From Gallionella sp. (lineage in GTDB: Bacteria > Pseudomonadota > Gammaproteobacteria > Burkholderiales > Gallionellaceae): a stretch of DNA of 64,000 nucleotides. The translations under genes and the position numbers were made by a program. The notes beneath the pieces were generated by a model. That model saw only the letters and a program-made list of their open reading frames with translations. It ran no database searches and was not told the DNA's origin. Location of the stretch: the NCBI GenBank assembly GCA_028699065.1, contig JAQVVH010000001.1, forward strand, positions 764,326 through 828,325. The letters run 5' to 3'. Shown in pieces: positions 45,203 through 53,863 of this stretch (its first letter is position 1; every line of letters begins with the position of its first letter).

Positions 45203-45673
45203 TCAGGCGCCCGGGCGCTTCATAAAAGTGACGACGCTGCTGCCGGGGGCATTTTTGCTTTCGCAACTGTTTTCCCCCAAACCCGCCAGCTGTTCGGCCT
45301 CGTGCAAAAGATTGATGACATCCACATAGAATTTCTGCTTCACCATCATCAGCGCCGTATAGCCGCCTTCGTTCTTGGCCAGCACATCCGCCCCGGCCCG
45401 CAACAAGGTGTCGACGACCGCAGCTTCACCATAGCCCGCAGCCAGCATGAGTGGCCGCACGCCATAACCGATCGGCGCCTCGATATCCGCGCCCGCGTCG
45501 ATCAGGGCCTGTACCACATCGGCAAAACCGCACTTCTGCTCCGCGTTGTAGCAAGCCTTCATCAGCGCCGTCCAGCCGGTGTCGTCGGTCGCGTTCACGT
45601 CGGCGCCTGCCGCTAACAACTGCTGCACTCGTTCCAGATCGCCTGCATAGGCTGCGGTCATCAATTCAGTCAT
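45203..45673 (-). CDS. Ankyrin-repeat protein
   Basis: A 156-residue protein with about four ankyrin repeats. They show the pattern LLAAGADVNATDDTGWTALM, LIDAGADIEAPIGYGVRPLM and LLRAGADVLAKNEGGYTALM. Repeats of this type bind proteins. There is no signal peptide, so it is cytosolic. It sits in the dsr-linked accessory group, 14 bp from the exported-protein gene. Its partner is unknown. Confidence 0.85.
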   Translation of the reverse strand: MTELMTAAYAGDLERVQQLLAAGADVNATDDTGWTALMKACYNAEQKCGFADVVQALIDAGADIEAPIGYGVRPLMLAAGYGEAAVVDTLLRAGADVLAKNEGGYTALMMVKQKFYVDVINLLHEAEQLAGLGENSCESKNAPGSSVVTFMKRPGA

Positions 45674-45687
45674 GGCTCATCTCCTGC

Positions 45688-46581
45688 TTATTTTTTCACG
45701 GTACCTTCCAGCGCCAGACGGATGGCCTCGGGGGTTTTCATAATGTTCATGAAGCTGTTTGATCCCATCATGCTGAGATCGGGAAAATTGATGGCGATGC
45801 GGAAACGCGCGTACAGCGCATACACCTTGTTGCCCGAAACCAGCACTTCATACGGCAGATGGGCGGTGGACTTTACATCGTGAAAATCGATTTCCGACAT
45901 GATGAAATGCTCGTCCATGTACTTCTTATCGCCGCTGCCTTTCATCGCCACGCCAAAGACACTTTCCTGCTTGCCGGGAATATCGACGCGGTACACCTTG
46001 CTGACACCGTTGGTGTTTTTCGCCAGGCCCGCTTCCACGCCTTTGACGGCATCCTCATAACTGTCATACGTCGCCAACTCGCTCGGCTCGTCAAAATATT
46101 CCATGCCGATCATGTAATGGTATTTACGCGCTGCCTTGGCCGTCATGCCTTTGGCACCAAATTCCTCGATGCGGCCGAGGGATTTTTCCAGCGCCGCGGA
46201 CACCCCGGAGAGATCACCCGCCATACGATACACATTGGCCATGTACACCGGATTTGTATAGCTGACCTGCACCTCTTTACCCGCCTGGGTAAGCGACACC
46301 CGCTGCACCGCGCCGTAACCGCCATGCTCGGAAGCCGCCGCATTTTTTTTCAGCGCGTCGCTGGTTACGATAATGACGCTGGCACCCGCATACGGAGAAT
46401 AGTCGCCCACAACGCTAAATCCCGCCGCGCCCAGCGCAGTTTTGACCTGGGCGGATTTTTCAGACAGCGTCGCCTCACTCTGCGACGCAAGCACAAACGG
46501 CTTGAGCAGCGCGTCGGCAGCCTGGGCACTGAACGTTGCAACACTAAGTGCGGCAAACAGCAAAACGGATTTGATACGCAT
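45688..46581 (-). CDS. Exported protein of unknown function
   Basis: A 297-residue protein with a clear signal peptide (MRIKSVLLFAALSVATFSAQAAD). The mature part has a possible DUF302-like start (VKTALGAAGFSVVGDYSPY) and an ordered alpha/beta composition, with no cysteine or heme motif. I cannot name the family. Periplasmic location next to sulfur-oxidation genes suggests, but does not show, a role in handling sulfur substrates. Confidence 0.7.
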   Translation of the reverse strand: MRIKSVLLFAALSVATFSAQAADALLKPFVLASQSEATLSEKSAQVKTALGAAGFSVVGDYSPYAGASVIIVTSDALKKNAAASEHGGYGAVQRVSLTQAGKEVQVSYTNPVYMANVYRMAGDLSGVSAALEKSLGRIEEFGAKGMTAKAARKYHYMIGMEYFDEPSELATYDSYEDAVKGVEAGLAKNTNGVSKVYRVDIPGKQESVFGVAMKGSGDKKYMDEHFIMSEIDFHDVKSTAHLPYEVLVSGNKVYALYARFRIAINFPDLSMMGSNSFMNIMKTPEAIRLALEGTVKK

Positions 46582-46604
46582 CGTGTGTCTCCTTGGGGGT
46601 TAAG

Positions 46605-48095
46605 TTACTTCACAACTTCGACAAACACCCGACTCTTGGGCATGCCCAATGCCAGGAAATAACGTTCTGCATATTTGATCGCGGCTTCCGGGCCTGCCAG
46701 ATAAACATCGGCGGCGGAAATGGCGGAATATTGCGCGGCAATCTCTGCCAGCATGTTTTCCAGCACATGCTCGCGATGCAGGTTCAGGGTGCGCAGATCA
46801 AAACCCGCAATTTTTTCAACGTAGCTAAAGTTGTCCAGCGCGTCCGCCCAGGCGCGGGCCTGATTGGCCAGATAAATTTCTTCGGCATCGGAGCCTATCC
46901 GAATCAGGTGGATCTCCCCGGCCTCAAGCGACATGGCATGTTCGATCAAACTTTTTATCGGCGCGAACCCGCCGTCAAAGGCGAAGAAATACAACGGGCG
47001 TTCGGATTTTTCATGCAGGATAAATTCGCCCTGCGGACCTTCGACTTCGATACTGTCGTTGGCGCGCAGCCGCTCGAACACATAGTCGGCAAACAGGTTG
47101 CCGTTCTGGCGGTGAACATGAAACAACAGATTGCGGTCATCGCAGGGACAGCTGGCCACCGGCAACAGCGCCGAAAACGTCTGCCCGACGCGCAACACTA
47201 CACTTTGCCCCGCAAGAAAACGCAGGCGCTGACTGCGCGGGGTTTGCAAATGCAGCAGCATGACCTTTTCCGAAAGCGGCTGAATCAATTTGACGCGGGT
47301 GCTCACCTGCTGGAAGGGAATATCCTGCACGCCGCCGGCAACCTCGGCCTCAATCGTCAGATCCCCGACCGCGGTATTGCAGCACATCAGCATGTAACCC
47401 GACGAGGCGTCCTGCTCGGAAATCCGGAAATCATGGTGCCGGGTCTGTTTGACTTCACCGCTAAGCACTTTCGCTTTGCACAAACCGCAGTTGCCACCGC
47501 TGCAACCGTAGCTGAGCGACAAACCGGCGCGCATCGCGGCTTCCAGCAGCGTGTCCTGTCCCTCGACCAGAAAATCCTGCCGGCTGGGCAGCAGACTGAC
47601 CTGCGCGGCCATCACGCGCAGCACGCCATCCTTGATTGCCAGCGGATTGTTGAAACCCGGTTCCATGGCCAGCGCCACCTCCTGTTTGATCCATTCCCCG
47701 ATCTCGGCCATTGCCGTGTCGACCGGTGTCTTTGTGGTACGCAATTCCGCAACCTTGTCCCACAACCGGCCCAGCAGATCATTGAATTGCCGCACCTGCT
47801 TCTGGCTCACCGCCAGACTCCTGCTCAATTCGGTCACCCGGGCGGCCAGCACTTCCGGCTCCGGCAGCGCACGCTCAAACACCCGCTTGCCGAACGCCTT
47901 CTCCTTGATCTGCGCGATGCGTTGCAGCTCGGCGGTATCTTCCAGCTCGGCCTGCGGATAACAGGCCAGCAAATTCTCCACGCTGAGCATCCCGTCAAAC
48001 GAGCACAGCTCGCCGTGCTGGATGCGTTTTTGCAATTCCGCGCGGGGCACCCCCACCAATCTCGCGGCCCGGGTTACGCTCAACAAGTTGCTCAT
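46605..48095 (-). CDS. 2Fe-2S ferredoxin-flavin oxidoreductase with helical N-terminal extension
   Basis: A 496-residue electron-transfer protein. Residues 1-165 begin with a helix-turn-helix-like piece (VTRAARLVGVPRAELQKRIQ) and continue as coiled-coil-like helices. A plant-type 2Fe-2S domain follows with Cys198, 203, 206 and 238. The C-terminal ~250 residues form a ferredoxin-NADP reductase-type module (LRFLAGQSVVLRV, FFAFDGGFAPIKSLIEH). The last two parts resemble CDP-glucoseen reductase/phenol-hydroxylase reductases. The extension is unusual. Position between cysG and accessory dsr genes suggests electron supply to sulfur metabolism. Confidence 0.82.
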   Translation of the reverse strand: MSNLLSVTRAARLVGVPRAELQKRIQHGELCSFDGMLSVENLLACYPQAELEDTAELQRIAQIKEKAFGKRVFERALPEPEVLAARVTELSRSLAVSQKQVRQFNDLLGRLWDKVAELRTTKTPVDTAMAEIGEWIKQEVALAMEPGFNNPLAIKDGVLRVMAAQVSLLPSRQDFLVEGQDTLLEAAMRAGLSLSYGCSGGNCGLCKAKVLSGEVKQTRHHDFRISEQDASSGYMLMCCNTAVGDLTIEAEVAGGVQDIPFQQVSTRVKLIQPLSEKVMLLHLQTPRSQRLRFLAGQSVVLRVGQTFSALLPVASCPCDDRNLLFHVHRQNGNLFADYVFERLRANDSIEVEGPQGEFILHEKSERPLYFFAFDGGFAPIKSLIEHAMSLEAGEIHLIRIGSDAEEIYLANQARAWADALDNFSYVEKIAGFDLRTLNLHREHVLENMLAEIAAQYSAISAADVYLAGPEAAIKYAERYFLALGMPKSRVFVEVVK

Positions 48096-48122
48096 GTCGT
48101 CACCCGTTCGAGCACACCGAAC

Positions 48123-49493
48123 TCAGGGATGAAACCAGGCCAGCTTTTCGCGCAGCGTTACCACCCCGCCCACGATAATCAGGGTGGGCGCTTGTGGCTT
48201 TTCGCGTTCCGCAATGGCCGGCAATGTCGCCAGCGTTCCGGTAATCACGCGCTGGGTCGGCTGCGTGCCGTGCTGCACAATCGCAATGGGTGTGGCGTCC
48301 GGCATACCGTGCTCCACCAATTTGGCGCACAAACTGTCGAGGCCGTGCAGCCCCATGTAAACCACCACGGTCTGGCGCGGGCGAGCCAACTGCTCCCAAT
48401 CCAGATTCATCGTGCCATCCTTGAGATGACCGGTGACAAACACACAGGATTGCGCATGGTCGCGATGGGTCAGCGGAATGCCGGCGTAGGAGGCCACACC
48501 GGAGGCCGCCGTAATCCCGGGCACCACCTGAAAAGGAATTCCTTCCGCCGCCAGCGTTTCGATTTCCTCTCCGCCGCGCCCGAAGATAAACGGGTCCCCG
48601 CCCTTGAGGCGCACTACCCGCTTGCCCTCATTCGCGAGACGCACCAGCAGGAGATTGATTTCTTCCTGGGGCAGGGTATGGTCGTTACGTTTTTTGCCGA
48701 CGTAAATGCGCTCGGCATCGCGCCGTGTCATATCAACAATCGTCTTGGAAACCAGCGCGTCATACACCACGACATCGGCCTTTTGCATCAAACGCAGCGC
48801 GCGGAACGTCAGCAGATCCGGGTCACCGGGGCCGGCCCCGACCAGATACACCTCGCCGCGCACAATATTGTCCTCGCTTGCCAGCATTTGCTGCAGCATG
48901 GCTTCGGCGGTTTGCTCGTCGCCCGTCAGCACCTTCTCGGCGACGACCCCCTCGAACACGTTTTCCCAGAAAATGCGCCGCTTGGTCGGATCGGTCACAC
49001 GCTGTTTGACGGTTTCACGAAAGCGCTCGGCGAACCCCGCAAGGCGGCTGTAATTCTGCGGAATGACGGTTTCAAGTTTGCCACGCATCATGCGGGTCAG
49101 GACCGGCGAAGCGCCGCCGCTGGAGAACGCCACCATCAGCGGCGAGCGATCCATAATCGCGGGCATGATGAACGAACAGAGCTCCGGATCATCCACCACG
49201 TTGACCGGAAGTCCGCGCGCTTGGGCGAGATCGGAAACATAACGATTCACTTCGCGATTATCGGTCGCCGCAATCACCAGCACGACATCCTCGAGATGCT
49301 CCGGCGCAAAGACTGTCTGAACAATTTCGACGCCGGATTGCGCGCGCAATTCCTCGCTTATTTCCGGCGCGACCACGCGCACTTGTGCACCAGCCTCCAG
49401 CAACACGCCCGCCTTGCGGGTGCCAACTTCACCGCCGCCAACGACCAGACAGCGCTTGTCGCGAATCTTGTGAAATACCGGCAAATAATCCAC
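48123..49493 (-). CDS. cysG: Multifunctional siroheme synthase
   Basis: Makes siroheme from uroporphyrinogen III. The N-terminal dehydrogenase/ferrochelatase half (Cys[23 protein letters not shown]) is joined to the methyltransferase half (Cys[40 protein letters not shown]). The 456-residue length is normal. Siroheme is the cofactor of DsrAB, and DsrN two genes upstream amidates it, so the genomic placement fits. Confidence 0.96.
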   Translation of the reverse strand: MDYLPVFHKIRDKRCLVVGGGEVGTRKAGVLLEAGAQVRVVAPEISEELRAQSGVEIVQTVFAPEHLEDVVLVIAATDNREVNRYVSDLAQARGLPVNVVDDPELCSFIMPAIMDRSPLMVAFSSGGASPVLTRMMRGKLETVIPQNYSRLAGFAERFRETVKQRVTDPTKRRIFWENVFEGVVAEKVLTGDEQTAEAMLQQMLASEDNIVRGEVYLVGAGPGDPDLLTFRALRLMQKADVVVYDALVSKTIVDMTRRDAERIYVGKKRNDHTLPQEEINLLLVRLANEGKRVVRLKGGDPFIFGRGGEEIETLAAEGIPFQVVPGITAASGVASYAGIPLTHRDHAQSCVFVTGHLKDGTMNLDWEQLARPRQTVVVYMGLHGLDSLCAKLVEHGMPDATPIAIVQHGTQPTQRVITGTLATLPAIAEREKPQAPTLIIVGGVVTLREKLAWFHP

Positions 49494-49494
49494 G

Positions 49495-50094
49495 TCAGCC
49501 CACCGCCTTGAGGATCAGCGGCACCAGCGGTTCCGGCAGAGCGATCTTGCCGGCTAGCGCGAATTGGTGGGCACGATCAGACATCTTGTCCCAGGTTTTT
49601 TTGATGATGAGGATCCATTTTTCTTCACTGTAATCGGCATGTTGTCCGGCAAAGGCCAGCATGTAATGCTCGATAAAAACCAGATCCACCACGTCTTCCA
49701 TCATCTGTGTTTCCGGGTTGGTCTTCAGCTCTTTCTTGCCCACGATGGTTTTCACACGGGCGATCATCTCATCGTCGTAGCCCGCCTCTTTCATCAGCGC
49801 ACCGGCAGTCTCGGCATGAAATTTGTACAGCGTGGTACGCCACAGCATGTAGCCCTTCTTGTCCATCGGATAGTCGCTGCGCGGGCTTTTCCAGCGCTGA
49901 ATATGCTGGGCACGACAGGCCAGCTGTACTGCCTCGGGGGCTTCCGGCGCATAGCGCGCCAGCATTTCGCTCATGCGCTGGGCGTAGAGCAGCTCTTTGG
50001 GATAAGTCTTCCCTTCAAAAGTCTCGGTGTTGGGATCTTCGCTGTTGGCGCGATCAAACGCCGCTATCGCGGCATCAAAACAGGCTGAATTCAT
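49495..50094 (-). CDS. DUF4202 family protein
   Basis: A 199-residue helical protein with an HD-like arrangement of histidines. The N-terminal [26 protein letters not shown] and the conserved [28 protein letters not shown], together with [10 protein letters not shown], identify DUF4202. Its function is unestablished, though it recurs beside siroheme-linked sulfur genes. It overlaps dsrN by four bases and precedes cysG by one base, so it is within the dsrN-cysG unit. Confidence 0.85.
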   Translation of the reverse strand: MNSACFDAAIAAFDRANSEDPNTETFEGKTYPKELLYAQRMSEMLARYAPEAPEAVQLACRAQHIQRWKSPRSDYPMDKKGYMLWRTTLYKFHAETAGALMKEAGYDDEMIARVKTIVGKKELKTNPETQMMEDVVDLVFIEHYMLAFAGQHADYSEEKWILIIKKTWDKMSDRAHQFALAGKIALPEPLVPLILKAVG

Positions 50095-51500
50095 CTTGCG
50101 TTCTCTTGTGGGTTAATCAGGGTTGTGGATTGTTCGCGGCAACGCCGCACAAAGGTGACAAATCGTGTCGCCCAATAGCAACTGCCGATGCTGCGCAAAT
50201 GGGTATAGGAAGCGAGCAGGTTGTGCAGGACAAGGCCATCGCGCTCGCCGTCAATGCCGTAGCCGCGCTCGACATGATAGGCAAATCGCGTGTTCACCGG
50301 AAGATTTTCCAGCGCGGAATAATGAAACTCGTGCGCCCGAATGGAGGCTGCCGGTTTGTGCGGCCGCGGCCAGGGATGATTTTCGTCCTCGCGTAAATGA
50401 ACGTAGCCGCGCCCGACCGGTTTTTCGCGCATCACCGCATCGCCGGGAATCGCTCCAACCATCGTGTACGTGCGTCCCTGCCAATGAATGCCGCGCGATA
50501 GGTACATCAGCCCGCCGCATTCGGCATAGGTTGGCAGCCCGCGTTCAATCGCTACCTTGATCTCGCCGCGAAGACTGGCATTCGCTTCCAGCTCGACCGC
50601 GCACGCCTCGGGGAAACCGCCCCCGATGTACAGCCCATCGATTGCCGGCAGATGGGCATCATTCAGCGTGTCGAACGGCACCAGCTCCGCCCCCGCGGCA
50701 GTCAATGCATCAAGGTCGTCCGCATAATAAAAACCGAACGCGCGGTCGCGCGCGATACCGATTCTGACTTTTTCACCACCCGGCATGGGTAAAACTTGAG
50801 CCCGGTGCGGCTCGGCCAGCGGGGGCTTCTGCGACAAATCCAGCAAACGTTCGAGCTCGACCTGCTCGGCGATAGCCTCGCCGATCTGGCGAATTTTGGC
50901 TCCAGCAAGGACGGATTCGTTACTCGGCATCAATCCGAGATGGCGCTCCAGTACCGTCAAGCGTTCGTCATGGTGAATCGCGCCCACAACCGGCACATCC
51001 GTGTAGTGCTCGATCACCGCGCGCAATTTGGATTCATGCCGGCTGCCGCCGAGGTTGTTGAGGATGACACCGGCAATCCGGATTTCCCGGTCAAAAGCCT
51101 GATAACCCAGAATCAGCGGGGCAATGCCACGCGTCATGCCGCGCGCATCGATGACTAGGAATACGGGCAGATCAAGTTGTTTGGCTAGCGCCGCGTTGCT
51201 GTTGCTACCATCCAGCGCCAAACCGTCGTACAGGCCCTTGTTGCCCTCGACCAGATTGACCTCGGCAGCGTGGCGCGTGAAGGTGGCGACAATGTCATCG
51301 CGCGCCATGAGATAGAGATCAAGGTTGCGGCAGTCACGACCGGCCGCCTGTGTCAGCCACATCGGATCGATGTAATCGGGACCTTTTTTGTAGGGCTGCA
51401 CCCGGTGACCGCGCGCGGCAAGCGCGGCGCACAGGCCGATGCTGACCATGGTTTTACCGGATGACTTATGCGCTGCCGAAATGAGGAAACGGCTGCTCAT
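50091..51500 (-). CDS. dsrN: DsrN, siroheme amidase of the cobyrinate a,c-diamide synthase family
   Basis: Glutamine-dependent amidotransferase of the CobB/CbiA family. In dsr clusters it is thought to amidate siroheme for DsrAB. The N-terminal ATP-binding domain (FLISAAHKSSGKTMVSIGLCAAL, GPDYIDPMWL, EGNKGLYDGL) and the C-terminal class I glutaminase domain with the nucleophile in YAECGGLMYLSRG are present. The 469-residue length is normal. No other cobalamin genes are nearby, which favours DsrN over CobB. Confidence 0.9.
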   Translation of the reverse strand: MSSRFLISAAHKSSGKTMVSIGLCAALAARGHRVQPYKKGPDYIDPMWLTQAAGRDCRNLDLYLMARDDIVATFTRHAAEVNLVEGNKGLYDGLALDGSNSNAALAKQLDLPVFLVIDARGMTRGIAPLILGYQAFDREIRIAGVILNNLGGSRHESKLRAVIEHYTDVPVVGAIHHDERLTVLERHLGLMPSNESVLAGAKIRQIGEAIAEQVELERLLDLSQKPPLAEPHRAQVLPMPGGEKVRIGIARDRAFGFYYADDLDALTAAGAELVPFDTLNDAHLPAIDGLYIGGGFPEACAVELEANASLRGEIKVAIERGLPTYAECGGLMYLSRGIHWQGRTYTMVGAIPGDAVMREKPVGRGYVHLREDENHPWPRPHKPAASIRAHEFHYSALENLPVNTRFAYHVERGYGIDGERDGLVLHNLLASYTHLRSIGSCYWATRFVTFVRRCREQSTTLINPQENAR

Positions 51501-51505
51501 GAATC

Positions 51506-52699
51506 CTACTCAGCAGCAGCGGCTGATTTTTGAATTTCCTGCGGCACGAAATCCAGTACGCGGATCCCGATGGCCGTGATGATGAAGGCAATGCCTATAC
51601 CGCCGATTCCCAGCAACATCTCCGGCAGGGAAGGTTGATACTGGGCGATAGCGCCGTCCGCAAATGTACTGCTGACTTCATAGCCCGGGAAGATCGACAG
51701 CGGAAAAGCCTGTCCGCCAATGATAAAAACATAAAGCAGGGCGAACGCGCCGGCGACGATCAACAGGGATGCGGCAAGCACGCAACGGGACTTGCCGAGC
51801 GCGGGGTGAAAAATCAACAGCAGCGGCAGGACGTTGCCTAGGACAATGTATCCAAGCCAGAACAGCATGGCGTAGGGATCGCCTTCCAGCAGAATGAATC
51901 TCTCGAACTCAATTTGCCGGGCGAAGTAGGCATTGGTCAAATGGTAGACCGCGACAAAATACAGCGAGGCCATGACAAACACGCCCATAAGATTCTTCAT
52001 GCGGTGCTGCACATATTCATCGAGGCTCTTGTTATTCCAGGCATAGATGCTGGACTGCACCACATGAAACACGGCCATGCCCCAGGCGAAGGACATGACA
52101 ATAAACATGGGCGGCAGGATCGCTGTGCCATAAGCCTGTCGCGCCACCAAAAAGGAGAAGATCACGCCGGTGCCGGTCGTCAGCAGGAAGCGCCAGACGA
52201 ACACCATGAATCCGGCCGGCTTCGACCAGGGCGCCATGCGCTTTTCCATCATGGTCCAGAGGTAAACGGCCACGGCGGCAAACATGCCGGAATAAAGCAC
52301 CACGTTCCACGCAAACACCGATGTTGGATTGATGTTGGTCGCGGCAACAATGATTCGATCCGGCCGGCCCAGATCAAGCATCAATACGGTCAGACCGCCC
52401 GCGAGCATGGCGATGGACAGCAATCCGGCCAGCGGTGCACGGGCTTTGTAGGCCGGCTTGTTGAATACCGAACCGATGGAGGAAACATTGAGCACGCCGG
52501 AGGCGGTGATGATCAGAAAAATCGCAAACACATGCGGCAGCCCCCAGACGATCTGGTTGTTCATGCCGGTAATGACGTGGCCCTGCGACTCCATGAGATG
52601 CACGGAATACAGCGCCATCAACACCAGCAACCCGCCGGCGGCAAGCAAGCCGTAATACAGGTGGCTGCGGAGGAGCTGGAAGGGTGAGTTCATGGCCAT
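51506..52699 (-). CDS. dsrP: DsrP, NrfD-like membrane quinone-interacting subunit
   Basis: The integral membrane part of the DsrMKJOP complex, exchanging electrons with the quinone pool. Its 397 residues have about ten hydrophobic helices (for example LLAAGGLLVLMALYSVHL and LGNVLPLLLIFHPAL) and the NrfD/PsrC family pattern. It follows dsrO by five bases. No cofactor motif is expected in this family. Confidence 0.93.
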   Translation of the reverse strand: MAMNSPFQLLRSHLYYGLLAAGGLLVLMALYSVHLMESQGHVITGMNNQIVWGLPHVFAIFLIITASGVLNVSSIGSVFNKPAYKARAPLAGLLSIAMLAGGLTVLMLDLGRPDRIIVAATNINPTSVFAWNVVLYSGMFAAVAVYLWTMMEKRMAPWSKPAGFMVFVWRFLLTTGTGVIFSFLVARQAYGTAILPPMFIVMSFAWGMAVFHVVQSSIYAWNNKSLDEYVQHRMKNLMGVFVMASLYFVAVYHLTNAYFARQIEFERFILLEGDPYAMLFWLGYIVLGNVLPLLLIFHPALGKSRCVLAASLLIVAGAFALLYVFIIGGQAFPLSIFPGYEVSSTFADGAIAQYQPSLPEMLLGIGGIGIAFIITAIGIRVLDFVPQEIQKSAAAAE

Positions 52700-52704
52700 G
52701 GCGT

Positions 52705-53421
52705 TTACATCCCCTGATACCGGACACCCGGATTAAGTTGCAGATCCGCGCGAATCTGGACGGATGCGACACTGCGCACCTTGCGGGCAATCTCGCTGTC
52801 GGGGTCATTCAAATCACCGAACAGGATGGCCTGATTTGGACAAGCCTCGGCGCAGGCAGGCAGCCTGCCTTCATCAACTCGGTGCACGCACAGGGTACAA
52901 CTCTCGACGGTACCCTTGCCGCGCGGAACGTCCGGATTCTGGTCATGCAGCGGCTCGTGTACGAACGAGCGCGCCTTGTACGGGCAGGCCATCATGCAAT
53001 AGCGACAGCCGATACAACGATGCTTGTCCACCAGCACAATTCCGTCCGCGCGCTTGAAAGAAGCGTTGGTCGGACACACATCCACGCAGGGCGGATGTTC
53101 GCAATGCTGGCACATCATGGGCAGGGACAGCTCGCGGCCACTGCTGATGTCCTTGATTTCAATCTTCCGGATCCACTGCGAATCGGTTGGGCCGGTTTTT
53201 CCGGAGAGGCCGTTTTCCCGATTACAGGCCGTCACACATTCGTTACAACCGGTTTTGCACTGTGTGGTGTCGATCAGCATGCCCCAGCGCACCTTGCTGC
53301 TGGCGCCTGCAGTCTGCCCGTTCGCTACTTGGTATAGCATCATCCCTGGGGCAATTGCGATGGCAGCCGCTCCGGCGGAGGCTTTGAGAAAACTTCTGCG
53401 CTGCAAATCAACCTGGTTCAT
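52705..53421 (-). CDS. dsrO: DsrO, periplasmic ferredoxin-type iron-sulfur protein
   Basis: Electron-transfer subunit of DsrMKJOP. A twin-arginine signal (LQRRSFLKASAG, Arg8-Arg9) directs it to the periplasm. Four clusters of cysteines follow (CKTGCNECVTACNREN, CQHCEHPPCVDVCP, CIGCRYCMMACPY, CTLCVHR with CAEACP), enough for up to four 4Fe-4S centres. The start at 53421 is set by the Tat signal; the longer frame overlaps dsrJ. It overlaps dsrJ by four bases. Confidence 0.94.
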   Translation of the reverse strand: MNQVDLQRRSFLKASAGAAAIAIAPGMMLYQVANGQTAGASSKVRWGMLIDTTQCKTGCNECVTACNRENGLSGKTGPTDSQWIRKIEIKDISSGRELSLPMMCQHCEHPPCVDVCPTNASFKRADGIVLVDKHRCIGCRYCMMACPYKARSFVHEPLHDQNPDVPRGKGTVESCTLCVHRVDEGRLPACAEACPNQAILFGDLNDPDSEIARKVRSVASVQIRADLQLNPGVRYQGM

Positions 53422-53858
53422 TTGCCGTCCCTTTGTCGCAACCATGCGCTCTTGCGCGTACCGGAATGACACTCAAAACAATCGGGTTTTACCGCTTCAT
53501 AACGGTGACACCCCACGCAAAAACTGTCTTCACGGGCGATGACGCTGTCATCTTTCGTGCTGGCATGACATTCAATGCAGTTTTTGAGGCTGGCACTTTC
53601 TTCGCGGATACCCTTGCGCACGGTCTCGTCACGCTGATGTTTGAGCAGGTGCATGTGATTTTTGCGCATCCACTGCGGATCCTTGACGCACTCGCCGCCC
53701 TTGCCGATGTCGAGCTTGGGTGAGGTTTCAGTCGCCTGCGCGGGAGAAAAAACCGACAGTGCAAACCATGCCACAATAAGCACGGATAGCGTCTTGAGAA
53801 AGCCAGCGAGCGACCCGCAAGTACGCAGCACAGCAGATTGATCGCGCAATTGCCTCAT
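53418..53858 (-). CDS. dsrJ: DsrJ, triheme cytochrome c
   Basis: A periplasmic cytochrome of DsrMKJOP. An N-terminal hydrophobic segment (FLKTLSVLIVAWFALSVFS) acts as signal or anchor. Three CxxCH motifs bind heme (CIECH, CVGCH, CFECH). An additional Cys in GGECVKDPQWM is at the place of the Cys heme ligand known in Allochromatium DsrJ. The ATG at 53858 is chosen over an upstream start that would add a basic, unrelated 25 residues. Confidence 0.93.
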   Translation of the reverse strand: MRQLRDQSAVLRTCGSLAGFLKTLSVLIVAWFALSVFSPAQATETSPKLDIGKGGECVKDPQWMRKNHMHLLKHQRDETVRKGIREESASLKNCIECHASTKDDSVIAREDSFCVGCHRYEAVKPDCFECHSGTRKSAWLRQRDGK

Positions 53859-53863
53859 GTCGC

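Noticed and set aside
46593..49511. 972-codon plus-strand open frame
   Set aside because: It mirrors cysG and the Fe-S flavoprotein on the opposite strand; composition is His/Gln/Arg-rich with no domain, typical of a GC-rich antisense frame.
50091..51500. Cobalamin-pathway cobB
   Set aside because: Position directly after dsrP and absence of any other cobalamin gene favour dsrN.
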